Shown piece by piece: positions 45,738 to 56,752 of a stretch of 64,000 bases of DNA. The notes under the pieces were generated by a model that saw only the letters and a program-made list of their open reading frames with translations, had not been told where the DNA came from and ran no database searches. The position numbers and the translations under genes are program-made. Origin of the DNA: Spodoptera frugiperda (taxonomy: Eukaryota > Arthropoda > Insecta > Lepidoptera > Noctuidae); NCBI RefSeq assembly GCF_023101765.2, contig NC_064236.1, forward strand, positions 2,418,001 to 2,482,000. Direction: 5' to 3'. Position 1 is the first letter of the stretch. Every line of letters starts with the position of its first letter.

Positions 45738-45843
45738 TGTGGATGAGCCATGCTTCAGCACGTATGGGCCGGCTCCACCGAAGTGATATTACGGCCTCAC
45801 AGAAAACCGAAATGACATCAAACAACGCTTGCGTTGTGTTTCT
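45738..45843 (+). mobile_element. Family C 5' part
   Basis: GTGGATGAGCCATGCTTCAG ... GGGCCGGCTCCACCGAAGTG ... ACGCTTGCGTTGTGTTTC. The 3' two thirds are missing. Confidence 0.7.
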
Positions 45844-46649
45844 TCAAGTTTATCTACCAATATCCGAAGTTTTAATGTACGGTACTGATATTTTAATTAT
45901 CTGGAAAGTCTGTTATCATAGTCTTTCATCTTTCAGTTACGACTTAAAACCTAATATTTCTTAATTTATGCGTTTTTATGAGTTTCTCATATTCGACGCT
46001 GATACAATTATTTATTTATTTTTAATACTTTATTGTACAACACGTAAACACATATATGACAACATACATAAGCATAGTGTACAATGGGCGATCTTATCGC
46101 ACAAGGCGTTTTCTAACAGACAACCTTTGGATGGAGCTGAAATAAAAGTCTGACATGTATGCGTCGTCTAGTGTAAAGTTTTAAACACGTCTTATCTAAT
46201 AATTACCGTATCTATCGTTATGTTGGTTAAGTTTTTTAATAAACCAACTTTTCTAATTAAGTACCCAAAAACATTTTAAAAATTAGAAAATTATATTATA
46301 ACTACTCGTGATGACGTTGCATATTTTATGTGAACATAATTTAAATTGAAATTGCTTTTTTTTTTATTTTGTCGTATAAATCACTCTGTCACCATTATAA
46401 TTAATATTTTTGTGAAACTAAAAGTTCTTATATAACGGGTTTTCATTTTTTAGATTCCAGCAGGGCATTTTTATGTTTTCCTCCACCCATATGGTATATA
46501 AATAAATATAAGTACCTACTTATTGTATTCTGTGTTAATTTTTAAAAGCAAATAAAAACAATGACTGTCGATTTTCTTAGTAGATATACCAAGATGGTAA
46601 TGATATATATGATGTTAACATTAATTGATGAAGACGGTTGAGGAAACCA
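45844..46649. other. AT-rich sequence, no feature recognised
   Basis: Nothing supported. Confidence 0.4.
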
Positions 46650-46725
46650 AAGAGGCATGTAAGATTCGTAGCAATTAACGTTCCATGGTTTCTGCCTGTC
46701 CTCATAGGAGACAGGCGTGATCAGT
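46650..46725 (-). repeat. Family G dispersed repeat fragment, inverted
   Basis: ATGTAAGATTCGTAGCAATTAACG ... CCTCATAGGAGACAGGCGTG. Confidence 0.6.
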
Positions 46726-47317
46726 GGTATGTAAATGGTTATGTATGTACACTAATTGTAAAGTTACGTAAAGAAATCTTTTACACATGAGAGCTACGTT
46801 ACCATAAGGAACTTTAAGTGTCAATATATACTTGTCACGTAGTTTCAAAAAAAAAACTTTTAAAAGCAATTCTATAAAAGTAGTCTCGGTTTCCTTGACA
46901 AGGAAAATAAATGTTACCATGTGAATGCCACCAAACATCGGATACAACCAGCCGAATAATTGCAGAACTAAATTCCACAGGGGTGGACCAGCCATTCTAT
47001 ATCTAGATTTCTCATAAAAGAATCAGAGCATTAATCACAGAAGACCGGTCCGACCCAAAATAGTCGTAACAAAACAGTCTCATTGATCCAACTTCGGACA
47101 TCGGCTCGTTTTACCATGTGGGATTCATCAGAGACAGTAATTTACGTTGTTAATCACAACGTGAGGACGGCCAGGCAATGAATACATACATATTCTTCTT
47201 TAAGAGACAATTACGGGACTAGATTGAGTAGCAAAATTCTAAGTAATAGTGGTCTTTGAACTTGAACCTGAACCTTTTAAACTGAAATCTCCAACTCGCT
47301 TGCCAAGCTGTGAGATT
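46726..47317. other. Unassigned sequence
   Basis: A 97-codon minus-strand frame (46702-46995) begins with a hydrophobic stretch, but no family is recognised. Probably chance. Confidence 0.35.
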
Positions 47318-47482
47318 ATACCAGGAGCTGCAGACTGCCTTGCGAATTATAGGAGATCCGTCTTGAAAAGCAGTAGTAGGAACGGGATGGTTTTTAGTCA
47401 GTAAGAGTCTGACACTACCTTTTGCCTCGCCCAAGGCGGGAGAAGTCACTGGATGATATTCTCCCTAAAAAACAAGAAACTT
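47318..47482 (+). mobile_element. LINE-tail repeat family A copy
   Basis: GGAGCTGCAGACTGCCTTGC ... GGTTTTTAGTCAGTAAGAGT ... TTCTCCCTAAAAAAC. TGAGATT before (47311-47317) and after (47483-47489) is a possible target duplication, with some extra bases at the 3' tail. Confidence 0.7.
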
Positions 47483-47489
47483 TGAGATT

Positions 47490-49184
47490 CTATTCAACTG
47501 TCATATGTAGAATAGGCTCTTAATCTAGCAATGTACTATTATAGGTACGACAATTGATTTTATATACATTGCCAGAACACACGCTGCTTTATCATTTCAA
47601 AATCTAAAGACTCAAATATAATTTCCAATGGATTCCAGTAGGCATTCAAAAATTTAAACGTGATGCGCCAAAAAATGTTAGTTCGCACTATTATTCCGCT
47701 GGTTGTACGGGCTTTTGTAACTATCAGGGTACAGCGATGCCTTTGTCATACGCTGTTTTAATATGGGCAAACGTTCATGACCCGGTTTCCGAGAATTTAA
47801 AAGTTGTATAACCGAACGCACCAGCTACGTGAGGGATATGAATTGTTACCGATAGTCTTAGGCAAGGTTCGAAAGTATTAAGGGTTGGTATGGGTGTACT
47901 GTTATCTCCATTCTTCGTTTTGTAATTTATATTTTTATTAAATGTTAGATATATGTTTGTCTGCTAAATAGGTATTTAGGTACTTTAACTTCTCCTATTT
48001 TGACTAAGTGGGTCAGCCACGCTAGAGACAATATCAGTGTACCAAAATCTGGCTTAGACTAAGATGGTAGAACACAGTCCTCAAACTCCTGAATCGATTA
48101 AAATTAAATAGTATCACTAATTCTAGTTTCTCAAGTCAGTACCGGTTAATCAGTAGCACTATTATGCTTTACTCCATCATCCGTACACATTTTTCACACT
48201 TACTAATAGGCACTCAGATTATACCAAAAATCGACTTTTAAAACAAAAAAGAATATTATTTTTCATTGTACTACGCACCTACCCGCAACACCCACTGAAA
48301 GTTAAGTAGTCGTGCCTTAAGTCCTGAAACAATTTAAGAAAATGTATAATTATGTATCTTGTATCAGCAAGTCACATTTTGTTATGGGTTTGCTGGTATC
48401 AACTTCTTATTACGTCATATGACTATGTATCTCGTCTGCATTAGTGGGTTAACTTGCGGTGTAGATGTAGTCTGATTTATAAAATTGGCCTCTAAGGCAA
48501 TAAAAATCTCCTCTATTTGGCGAAGTCACTTAAAAATAAGTGTGAACCGCTTCACAATAACTTCATTCAGGCAAAAGTAATTTGTAGTAAAATCAGTATG
48601 AAAGCAGGAAAATACATTATATTATTAATGAAATGATTACGCTTTGTACTACACTACCAACAGAGCAGCCGAAATGTGGTTTATAGTCCGAGTTGTGTCA
48701 AATTACCGCGTGACGTCACTAGCGTCAACGTCCGTCCGTCAGACAGTTTGTCTGTTAAGCTGGTTGCTCGTATACAATGCAGATTTGTATAGAGTAGAAT
48801 GAATTAAAAATGAGATGTATGTATGTATGTTTGAGCCTGATTATCTCGCATTTGGCTGAACTATTCTCAACATAGTATTTTTCTGACTTAGGTTAAGGTT
48901 TTATTTTTATAAGGTTTTATTTTATTGCCTGCCTTTAAAAATGGAAGCGATAAAGAAAATTGAAGGCGGTTTCCTTTTTTTATAAACAATTGTTATTATT
49001 TTTACCAATCTAACATCTAAAGGTACTAGGTAACAGCTAAAAGTATAAGTAAGGCCTTAGGTGCTCATGAAAAAGCACCAAACATGCTTTCTCATGCTAA
49101 ACGACTAAGTTCAAATTCAAATTCTTAATTGGTTTTAGTTAATTCACAGTTTAGGGGTGATTCATGAAATCGACCATTAGTTCT
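47490..49184. other. AT-rich sequence, no feature recognised
   Basis: Contains a short ATGT microsatellite near 48815-48830 and GTCCGTCCGTC near 48730. No gene or repeat family recognised. Confidence 0.4.
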
Positions 49185-49430
49185 TTTTGTGGTATAAGCG
49201 GGTAAATGAGTCGACGGATCACCTAATGGTAAGCAAACGCCAGTGCCCAAGGACACCTGAAACACTAGAGGCATTAGAAATGCGTCAGCAGCCTTTCGGG
49301 TTTAAGAATTTAAGGATTGTTGGGGAATCGTGGATTGGGTATTGGGAAGGAGTAATTAGGCCCCCGATAACCTCACTCACACAACGAAACACAATGCAGG
49401 CGTTGTTTCACGCCGGTTTTTGTAGTGCGA
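49185..49430 (-). mobile_element. Family C dispersed repeat, inverted
   Basis: GTATAAGCGGGTAAATGAGTC ... GGATCACCTAATGGTAAGCA ... TTAAGAATTTAAGGATTGTT ... GCAGGCGTTGTTTCACGCCG. Confidence 0.75.
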
Positions 49431-49772
49431 TTTTCAACTACGAACTTCAAAGTTCAATTAAGTTATATTTTTTTTAGCAAGCCAGTCTTTGTCTTTTTCA
49501 CTTAAGTCAGACATTTTTTTTTGTAGAAGACATGGCCTAGCTCTTACTCTTCAAGCCTTCATGTAAATTTTCTTTATCAGCAGCGTAGTGAATTCCGTTC
49601 AATTCCAGTTCAATAAAGGCTAGACAGGATGAAAAGTAGAATAGATTCAATTTTATGGGAATACGAAGGCTATCCCACTATCATCTATGATTATTTGTGA
49701 TTTCTTTGTGTCATAAACTGTCTCTTGTTGCAAAGTTATGTTCTCTAAGGACTTAGCAATATTTATTTTTAC
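49431..49772. other. AT-rich sequence, no feature recognised
   Basis: Nothing supported. Confidence 0.4.
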
Positions 49773-50105
49773 TAGCATATGCCAGTGATTTCACCCGCGG
49801 ATTGCACTCCAAGGGATAAAAAGTAGCCTATGTGTTATTCTAGATCATAATCTAATTTGTTACTATATGATACCCTGTTACTTAACAGGTTATCTGGGCT
49901 CTGGCTCAAAGAAGGAGAAAGGATGGGGTGGTTTTTAGTCAGTAGGAGTCCGACACTCCCTCTCGCCTCGCCTAATGCGGGAAAAGTGATTGAAAATAAA
50001 CCCTGTTCCAAGTTTCATCCCGATCCCTTCAGCCGTTTTTTTTTTTGATCATGATAGAGTAACAAACTTAACCACAAACTTTCGCACTTATAATATAAGT
50101 AAGAT
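49773..50105 (+). mobile_element. Dispersed CTAGC-type repeat split by family A
   Basis: ACTAGCATATGCCAGTGATTT, GGGATAAAAAGTAGCCTATG, then after the insertion CCAAGTTTCATCCCGATCCC, CAGCCGTTTT, GAGTAACAAACTTAACCACA and ACTTTCGCACTTATAATATAAGTAAGAT. Both halves are in the order usual for this common lepidopteran repeat. Confidence 0.7.
49880..49999 (+). mobile_element. Family A copy nested in the CTAGC repeat, 8-bp target duplication
   Basis: ACTTAACAGGTTATCTGGGC ... GTGGTTTTTAGTCAGTAGGA ... GCGGGAAAAGTGATTGAAAATAA. ACCCTGTT lies at 49872-49879 and 50000-50007. Confidence 0.85.
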
Positions 50106-50330
50106 TATTCTATCATACTTCATAGAAAACTATGTTTTAATGAGTCTAACTAAACGTTAATGAGATTTAACTTCTAGACTGTTATAAATATGTCGGTAAG
50201 TTAGTAAGGTTAAAAAGATTTTTCTTTGAACTTGTAACCCTAAGAATACCTAGCAACACCAAAATATTCAACTACCTGTAAAGACCGAGTGGTGTCAAAT
50301 TACTTATGAACCTGTTCATAAAACCTATAC

Positions 50331-50366
50331 AAAAATATTTAGGTTTCATAAAACCTAAATATTTTT
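50331..50366. repeat. Perfect 16-bp hairpin
   Basis: AAAAATATTTAGGTTT and its exact inverse AAACCTAAATATTTTT, separated by CATA. Confidence 0.9.
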
Positions 50367-50394
50367 ACTGAAATCTTATTATTTGATCCGAGTG

Positions 50395-50522
50395 TTACCA
50401 TCTTCCGCAAGTGCGACTGCTGGACAAGGGGACTCGAGTTTGATTTTTTTCATGGAATTTATAACAAAAGGTGAAAAGTGTGCACTTCTACCTTCCCCAA
50501 CAAGATAAAAGGCGTGACGTTT
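50395..50522 (+). mobile_element. SINE B, internally deleted
   Basis: Head CGCAAGTGCGACTGCTGGAC, GGGGACTCGAGTTTGATT, then directly the tail GGTGAAAAGTGTGC ... AAGATAAAAGGCGTGACGTT. The middle (about 120 bp) is missing. Confidence 0.65.
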
Positions 50523-51371
50523 ATTAAAAAAAATTGTTACCATCTTGCGCAAAAAGGTTTCTTAAAAGTCAATTTTTTTTTTTACAAAATCACGAGCAAT
50601 TACAGCTAAATCAAGAAAGTTCTTTGACACTATATTAAAATTCCGTGACCATCATTAGATCGATGGATAGCGTTAATATCGAATTTCGTGGAATTGTAAA
50701 GACGGCGTTCGGCTTCCTTAATGTCAATACAAAGCAACGAGATACTATAATTCACGGTCTTGCTTCCATTTCTGTTGCCACATAGCAACATAATAATAGC
50801 TCATATAATAATAGCTGAATAACATTATTGAGCAAACCCGTATTACATGATAAAACCTTTCCATCGGTTACCTGGCGTAAACATTTTTCAAGTAATGCGA
50901 TCAGAGATTTAAGTAGAGTTGAAATTGTTTTCGTCTTTCAACAAAATTGGCTATCTACGGAATTTAAGCTAGTGTCCTCGTGTGGCATTGTCGAAAGACA
51001 GCCTGCATTAAGCGGACTGGCCACTGCATCCCAGTTGCATGCATTAGCACCTATCACCACGGATTAAATAAGCCGGAGTAAGCCATTTTGCTCTCAGCTG
51101 ACAGTAACTTGGGCGTACAAAGCGAATGTTAATGAACTGATAATTAAGCTCGCCTTAGTTAAGTCACGAATGGAAAACTCTTTGCTTAATACCTTTGTAA
51201 ATGTAGACAGAAATTCAATCTGTTAAGTGGTGCCGCACCTTTCATACTAGAAACCAGGTAGTAAAGTTTCCGATTGATATGCTGTTTTTAGTATCAGAAT
51301 TGTGTAAATATGTGGGTATGTTTCACTCTATATATTCTCAATAACTTCGATATTAAGATGGCAATGCTTTT
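50523..51371. other. AT-rich sequence, no feature recognised
   Basis: A 79-codon plus frame at 50828 has ordinary composition but no recognisable motif. Confidence 0.35.
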
Positions 51372-51375
51372 AATT

Positions 51376-51497
51376 TGTAGTGTGTGTGACACCTCGCCCC
51401 TATAAGTAGAGTAAGTTAGTCGTTTAAGATAGTCAATTAAAGGTATTCCTAAGATCAACACGTCTCCTTATTACGCTCCCTAACTCACGTCATTGCA
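51376..51497 (+). repeat. Left LTR (122 bp)
   Basis: TG...CA ends. Differs from the right LTR at about eight positions, all between 51424 and 51465, so the two ends are perfectly conserved. Confidence 0.9.
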
Positions 51498-51512
51498 TGG
51501 CGACCCTGCCAG
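51498..51512 (+). other. Putative primer-binding site
   Basis: TGGCGACCCTGCCAG begins with TGG, complementary to a tRNA CCA end, exactly at the LTR junction. The tRNA is not identified. Confidence 0.7.
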
Positions 51513-53003
51513 TGCTGCCACGCGGGCAGCGCTGAGCACGAGTACAGTGTAAAATATGGATTTTATAAAATAAAAACTCTTAAGACCCTAAAATTAGTGG
51601 GCTAAAAGTAGTGAAAAATAGTGAAAAAGTGGAGATGATTGCTGGCTGCCGGGTGATGTCGCAGCCAGATGAGGACCTGCAGGGAGCTGTTGGTGTCGCA
51701 TGGGATGGAGCCGGGAGATGTTGGCCACCAGGGAGCGTCCGAGATTATCTCCGCTACCCTGGCCACGCAGAATGGAGTAACCGGACTCAAATAGTGTAGT
51801 GTTTTTTTTTTTTTTATAAAAGGTTATAATGTGATAAGTGAGTGAATATGGACACTAATTAGTAAATAAATATAAAATTAAAATATTATTAGGGGCCCAA
51901 TATTATATTCATGTAAGGATTCTTGTAATTAGATAATTTTAGCGCTATTATATATTTTTTAGAATGGTACTTAAGTTTTTAGTATAGTTTACGCCTGTTG
52001 ACAATCAGTTTTTTTTTTCTTTGGTAAATTCTGTAAGTATTTTTTTTTTGTTTACCGAAATAATGTAAAATTTTGTAATTATATAGTATGCATGGCATGA
52101 ATAATAGGGATTGAAGGAATGTTCCCATGCCCATATAGGTAAATGATGTCATACCGAGTGTCAGATTGTATTGGAAGAATCGTGTTACTTGACACCGAGT
52201 AACAATAACAACTGCACTTTAGGTTTGTCTTATGAAATTAATAATTAGATGAATGAAATTTGATATCAGCAAAGCTTTGGAATGTGTTCATTGTTTGTAA
52301 AAGTTTGTAAGTTTGGTTTTAGATAATTTGGAATGACTTGGTACACAAGTTTTGGCGTGTGACTGAAGGCTGATCACCTAAGGACAACGTATAATTTTGT
52401 CAACCAAGCAATTCAATTAGATTGTGTTACATTGGTTTGTGATAGTTAAATGATAAGTAATTAATAAATATAATAGGTACACATGGTAAGGTACAGTTTA
52501 GTGGTCATGTCCTTAGTTCGATCATGGTGCAGACGAGCTCTCTCTGTGAGAATCTATTGGAGGTCAATAGAAACCTTAAATATTGACACTAAATTATAGA
52601 ATGAATAAATAAATAAAGTGAGCACACATAGGTATAATAAAGAAATGAAGAATGGTATGATGAATATAATGAAATAAATAAAATGAAAAGCAGGTACCAG
52701 AGAGTCCTGTATAAATGTAATGTGCTCACATGTGTATAATGTTATGTATGTACCTTACGACAATGGTAGTGAAATAAGTTAAATAAAATAAAATATATTA
52801 ATGTGTACCTAGTTATAAAGGTAATGAGGGTTTATGTTAACGGAATGATTATATAATTATGAAAAATAAAATAATATGTAAAAGAGATAAATAGATAATA
52901 GAATTCAATATTTTGTAACAATTGTCAACAGTGCGGTTAATATATTTAGATTAAAATTTCCAAAAAAAAAAATTAATTATTAAAATAATCTTTTTTTTTC
53001 CCA

Positions 53004-53016
53004 AAAACGGGGGAGG
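53004..53016 (+). other. Putative polypurine tract
   Basis: AAAAACGGGGGAGG-like purine run immediately upstream of the right LTR. Confidence 0.7.
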
Positions 53017-53139
53017 TGTAGTGTGTGTGACACCTCGCCCCTATAAGTAGAGTAAGTTAGTCGTATAAGGATAGTAAATTAAAGATATTCGTAAGACTCA
53101 GACGTCTCCTTATTACGCTCCCTAACTCACGTCATTGCA
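53017..53139 (+). repeat. Right LTR (123 bp)
   Basis: TG...CA ends. Followed by the AATT target duplication. Confidence 0.9.
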
Positions 53140-53143
53140 AATT

Positions 53144-53497
53144 AATTAGTTTCGAAACTTATCTCTCTAAAATGTCAATAACCTATATCTAAAATGTGGT
53201 AATAAACTGAATTTGAAATCGATCTATAATTAAATTAAATTGAACTGCAAACTTGCTGCAGTGGTTTAGTTATCTTATGATGTGGGGCTTCTCACGTATG
53301 TATTTAGAAACACTAGATATTTCATAACTTTAGTATCATTAATATATTTTTTTAGTTTTACGTCTTAAAACGTCATGATCATCAACAGTTCGTGAGCCTA
53401 CATAACTGGGTTAGCTGTAGGTAAACTCAAAATTTTACTGACTTGAAAAAGAAGTTCGAGTAAAATTTTAAACAACTATTCGACTATAGTAAAGTTG
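53144..53497. other. AT-rich sequence between two transposons
   Basis: No feature recognised. Confidence 0.4.
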
Positions 53498-53501
53498 TTA
53501 A

Positions 53502-54464
53502 CCCGGCGTCATGGGGGTGGAAAAGTGTTACAAGGACGTTGGGGTGGGTCTCACCGACCCGTTCATAATGTCGAAATTATTTCAATAAATTTATAAATAA
53601 CAAAGACTATTTTTATGCGTGTTTATATTTTTGGGTATTTTTGTGATTAAATAAAACACAAATATTATGTTATATTATGTTTTAATTATATATAATAAAA
53701 TTTTAAAAAAAGAACTAAAATTATCAACAAACATTTTCTCTTCTACTTAAATGTTCTGGTTCTGACAGTCTGTCGAAAAAGCCTGTTATTCCACTTTGTT
53801 CCGTCTTTGCCATGATAAAAGTCCGAAGAATTCTCACGATTTACGTTTGAAGAACTAGACGATTCGGATGTAAATTGCTATTGTCGCGAACGATTTTTAT
53901 GCAATCGAATAGACAGTGGAATATCATCATTATCAGACTCTGAGATATCCTGTTCTGTGTCAATTGAAATACTACGCTCACTCAAGTGATCTTCTTCGTC
54001 ACACACATCCTGGTCTGACAACTCAGTATCAGAGTCAGACTCTTGTAAAATTGCCAGAATACGCTGTCGTTCAGCCTCTTCACGGTCCATTTTTTACTAA
54101 GTACCTACAAAAAATACAAATAAAATACATTGAACTATATATAACCAGCTACAATTGTAAATAACAATAAAAAATCAAAGATAAAAATGATAAAAACACA
54201 GATAATAAGTTAAACAATATGTATACATAATGGCGCGAAATTGTTACACCGACTGCGGGGATGGGTCTCACGTACCTTTTTTAACTTTGTGCACCTGTAT
54301 CTCCCACTGCGGCCGTGGCACGACTAACGTGTAGCTTGCGAAGCGTAGGACAACTCAACAGCTCCAGCTATTGAGAAGAGCAGCAACGTCGCACGCATAG
54401 TAACCGAACTACAAGCGAAATAAAATGTGGTGGGTCGCACAGACCCAACCCCCATGACGCCGGG
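53502..54464 (-). mobile_element. 963-bp piggyBac-type element, internally deleted
   Basis: Ends CCCGGCGTCATGGGGGT at the left and its exact inverse ACCCCCATGACGCCGGG (allowing one extra base after 17) at the right. TTAA flanks both sides (53498-53501, 54465-54468), the signature target duplication of piggyBac. Sub-terminal GGGTGGGTCTCACCGACCC and GGTGGGTCGCACAGACCC are likely transposase-binding repeats. It still carries the interrupted transposase N-terminus but not the catalytic core, so it is non-autonomous. Confidence 0.93.
53743..54090 (-). pseudogene. piggyBac transposase N-terminal remnant, one in-frame amber stop
   Basis: Starts ATG at 54090 and reads MDREEAERQRILAILQESDS, an acidic Asp/Glu/Ser-rich N-terminus typical of piggyBac-family transposases, for 70 residues to a TAG at 53878-53880. 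The same frame then stays open for 44 more codons: a Ser-rich stretch and GKDGTKWNN (about codons 94-102), resembling the conserved G-x-(D/N)-GT-x-W motif that precedes the catalytic domain. It ends at TAG 53743-53745. A full transposase of this family is usually some 500-600 residues with a DDD catalytic triad and a Cys-rich C-terminus; all of that is absent. Assignment rests on the motif plus the TTAA/TIR context. Confidence 0.85.
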
Positions 54465-54468
54465 TTAA

Positions 54469-55598
54469 AACAACTTACGTTATACAGCAGACAAATCTGC
54501 AGTTAAATATCAAGCAAACATTTTTATAGTTGTACAGTAAACCAGATGTTTAGCCAACAGCGAGTTGGATACTGGATACTATTGCAGTATATTTTTTATT
54601 GGACACTATGATTAAGAGTTACGAGTGGTCAAAGGATCAGCTATTTCTACTGCTACTAATGCACTGCACGTCTCACGGTAACTACATACGAATAAAATAC
54701 ATAAAACGAAAAATATCTCTTGAATAAAATAGCTGTACCAAAAATCTGCAAAGACGTCTGCGTAGTATGAAAATTCCGGAATATATTTACAAGATCGACT
54801 ATTCAATATTAAAATTTAAAAGTAGACTATTTGAAACAAGTTCGTTATATTAAAAATTGTATAATGTCGGAAATTTTCAATATCGATATGATTCTGAAAT
54901 TTGTTTTTTTATAAGTAGCTACCAGGTGGATATTAAATGTACTTGTACATTATTACAATAAGTCCTTTATCAAAATGTAAAATAACAAAGTAAAGAACTT
55001 TCGACAGTGGCACACAGGCCTCGTGTTCTCTATTATCTTATCAGCACTAAATTCAGACATTGAAATAAATTCGGGCTAAAAAGGCCGGTCTGACCTTGAA
55101 GAAAAGAAATCGTCGCACTACGGGTAGATGAAAAGGCACTACTTTAGGGTCAAAATGGACCGGCAAACTACGACATTATCAGGCCTTCTAACCTTGAGAA
55201 CATGTTAATATTTTCACGCAATCTTGCACCGTAGGTTCTGTATACGTTTGGTTGGTGTATCTTTAATGTTCATCTATATTAAGTGAGTGGAACCAAAATA
55301 TAAGAGCTGGCGGAGTGCCAACATACAAATGTTCCACGGTTCCACCCTTGTACCTTGTAAACTGTTGTCAAGGGCACAATTGTAAACAGATTAAATAAGG
55401 CACTTCTACACGTCGTTGTTATACGTATTGAATTTCATTTGTGGTAATTTTTGTTTGGCGTGAGGAAGTTTGTCGAGAATGATTGCTATCGCGAAGCCGT
55501 CTGGGCCGGCGCTTAGTCATAGGCCTTGGATTTTATGGTCACTTGCGTAGTGTTATACCAAGTTTGAAATACTTATATAATTGTCACTATTATTATTC
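54469..55598. other. AT-rich sequence, no feature recognised
   Basis: No repeat family or coding frame identified. 55040-55340 is slightly GC-richer but unassigned. Confidence 0.4.
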
Positions 55599-55599
55599 C

Positions 55600-55690
55600 T
55601 ACTTTTTTGAGGGGGGTGTAATCATCCATTTACTTCTCCCTCCTTGCGTGAAGCGATGGTAGAGTCAGGCTCTTACTGATTATAAACATA
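55600..55690 (-). mobile_element. Family A fragment, inverted
   Basis: TTTTTTGAGGGGGGTGTAATC ... TTACTTCTCCCTCC ... GAGTCAGGCTCTTACTGATTATAAAC, the inverse of the family A 3' half. Confidence 0.7.
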
Positions 55691-56245
55691 CTTTCTGTTA
55701 CCTAAAAATATGACTAATAAGTTAACTACAATTATTATATTAAATCATTTATAAAACTACGCAGACAGTGGCGAGCACCCTACGTTTTATGAAACGGATC
55801 CTCTTCATTAGAGTAGCACCACTCAGCGGAAAGCGCTGTTATCTCACGCGTTCATTAGACGGGTGTTTTCGTGAAGCGATGTTATTGTTAGGTTCATTAT
55901 TTTGCGGCTGTCGGAATGGAATTTCGGGACGTGTTAGTTCGAGACGCAAAAAGTTCGCAACTTTGCCCTTTTTTTGTTTTTATGAGCAACAACTTGTGTT
56001 TTCCTTCATTTATTAGTTTTCACGACAGGATTTACTAATTGGCTTTTGATTTAAAGAGTAATACTAGTGGGTGGTTCGTTCCTTTGACGGGCAAATTGAG
56101 GTAGCTTTTTCGAGATGCATGCCTTTTGTTCTTCGTTATTTTTCGCTTATTTGAGTTGCGTGAGGGAGGAAAGAAGGTGGACGTTCATTAGCCTGTAGCA
56201 TGATTAAAGCCCCGTAAAAATCACCGCAAATAGACGGTTCTTGAG
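55691..56245. other. Unassigned, slightly GC-richer sequence
   Basis: An 82-codon plus-strand frame (55768-56016) includes Arg/Cys-rich stretches but no recognisable motif. Confidence 0.3.
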
Positions 56246-56296
56246 AAAAACTAAATTATACCTTTTACATTTGTAGAAGGTATAATTTAAAACTAA
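56246..56296. repeat. Hairpin ACTAAATTATACCTT / AAGGTATAATTTAAAACT
   Basis: Imperfect arms of about 15-17 bp around a TTACATTTGTAG loop. Confidence 0.7.
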
Positions 56297-56545
56297 GTTA
56301 CAGATTTTTTCTTTCAGAATAAGGTTTCGCTCTTTTACTAGTTGAAAATACTGAGTATTTTGAATAAATATCTTGATATGTAATTTGTGGGGATTCAATT
56401 AAGTTAATTCTTTTTAAATGTACAATAAAAAGGTTCTAATCAACTATCGTCTGGTTAGGGCCTGCCTATAGCAAAATGTGGTGTAGCTTCTGCTACCTAG
56501 TCACACTAGCTTACTTTGCTCGTCCACTTGGAGCGTTAAAGAGCA

Positions 56546-56752
56546 CAGTTTTTACATTACCTAACTTATGAATCTACAACAACACTTAGGGGTAGCACCT
56601 TGGCGGCCGTTACCGCACTACACTCCCTCGCTCGCTCACTTCTCGCTCTGAGGGCCACAGTTCTCACCTAACTTACAACTCTGTGGTCGCATTTGGGTGT
56701 AGCATTTGGCGGCCACTAGGAAACTCTCTTTTCACTTACTCACTTACTCTCC
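56546..56752 (+). repeat. Imperfect tandem duplication, about 100-bp unit
   Basis: CACAGTTTTTACATTACCTAACTTATGA ... GGGGTAGCACCTTGGCGGCC ... CTCGCTCGCTCACTTCTC and CACAGTTCTCACCTAACTTACAACT ... GGGTGTAGCATTTGGCGGCC ... CACTTACTCACTTACTCTCC share the same order of blocks. Confidence 0.65.

Larger units (their letters stand above)
51376..53139 (+). mobile_element. 1.76-kb compact LTR retrotransposon (TRIM-like), complete
   Basis: LTRs at 51376-51497 and 53017-53139 begin TGTAGTGTGTGTGACACC and end CACGTCATTGCA. AATT flanks both ends (51372-51375, 53140-53143). TGGCGACCCTGCCAG directly after the left LTR fits a tRNA primer-binding site, and AAAAACGGGGGAGG directly before the right LTR a polypurine tract, giving plus-strand orientation. 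The 1.5-kb interior has only a 62-codon frame (51611-51799) with no retroviral motif, so it would need reverse transcriptase from another element. Confidence 0.9.

Noticed and set aside
48700..48740. TGACGTCACT motif as a CRE-type promoter element
   Set aside because: One isolated match with no nearby transcript start, coding exon or core promoter.
51611..51799. 62-codon frame as a mini-Gag of the compact LTR element
   Set aside because: Too short, overlapped by an equal-sized frame on the other strand, and with no retroviral motif.
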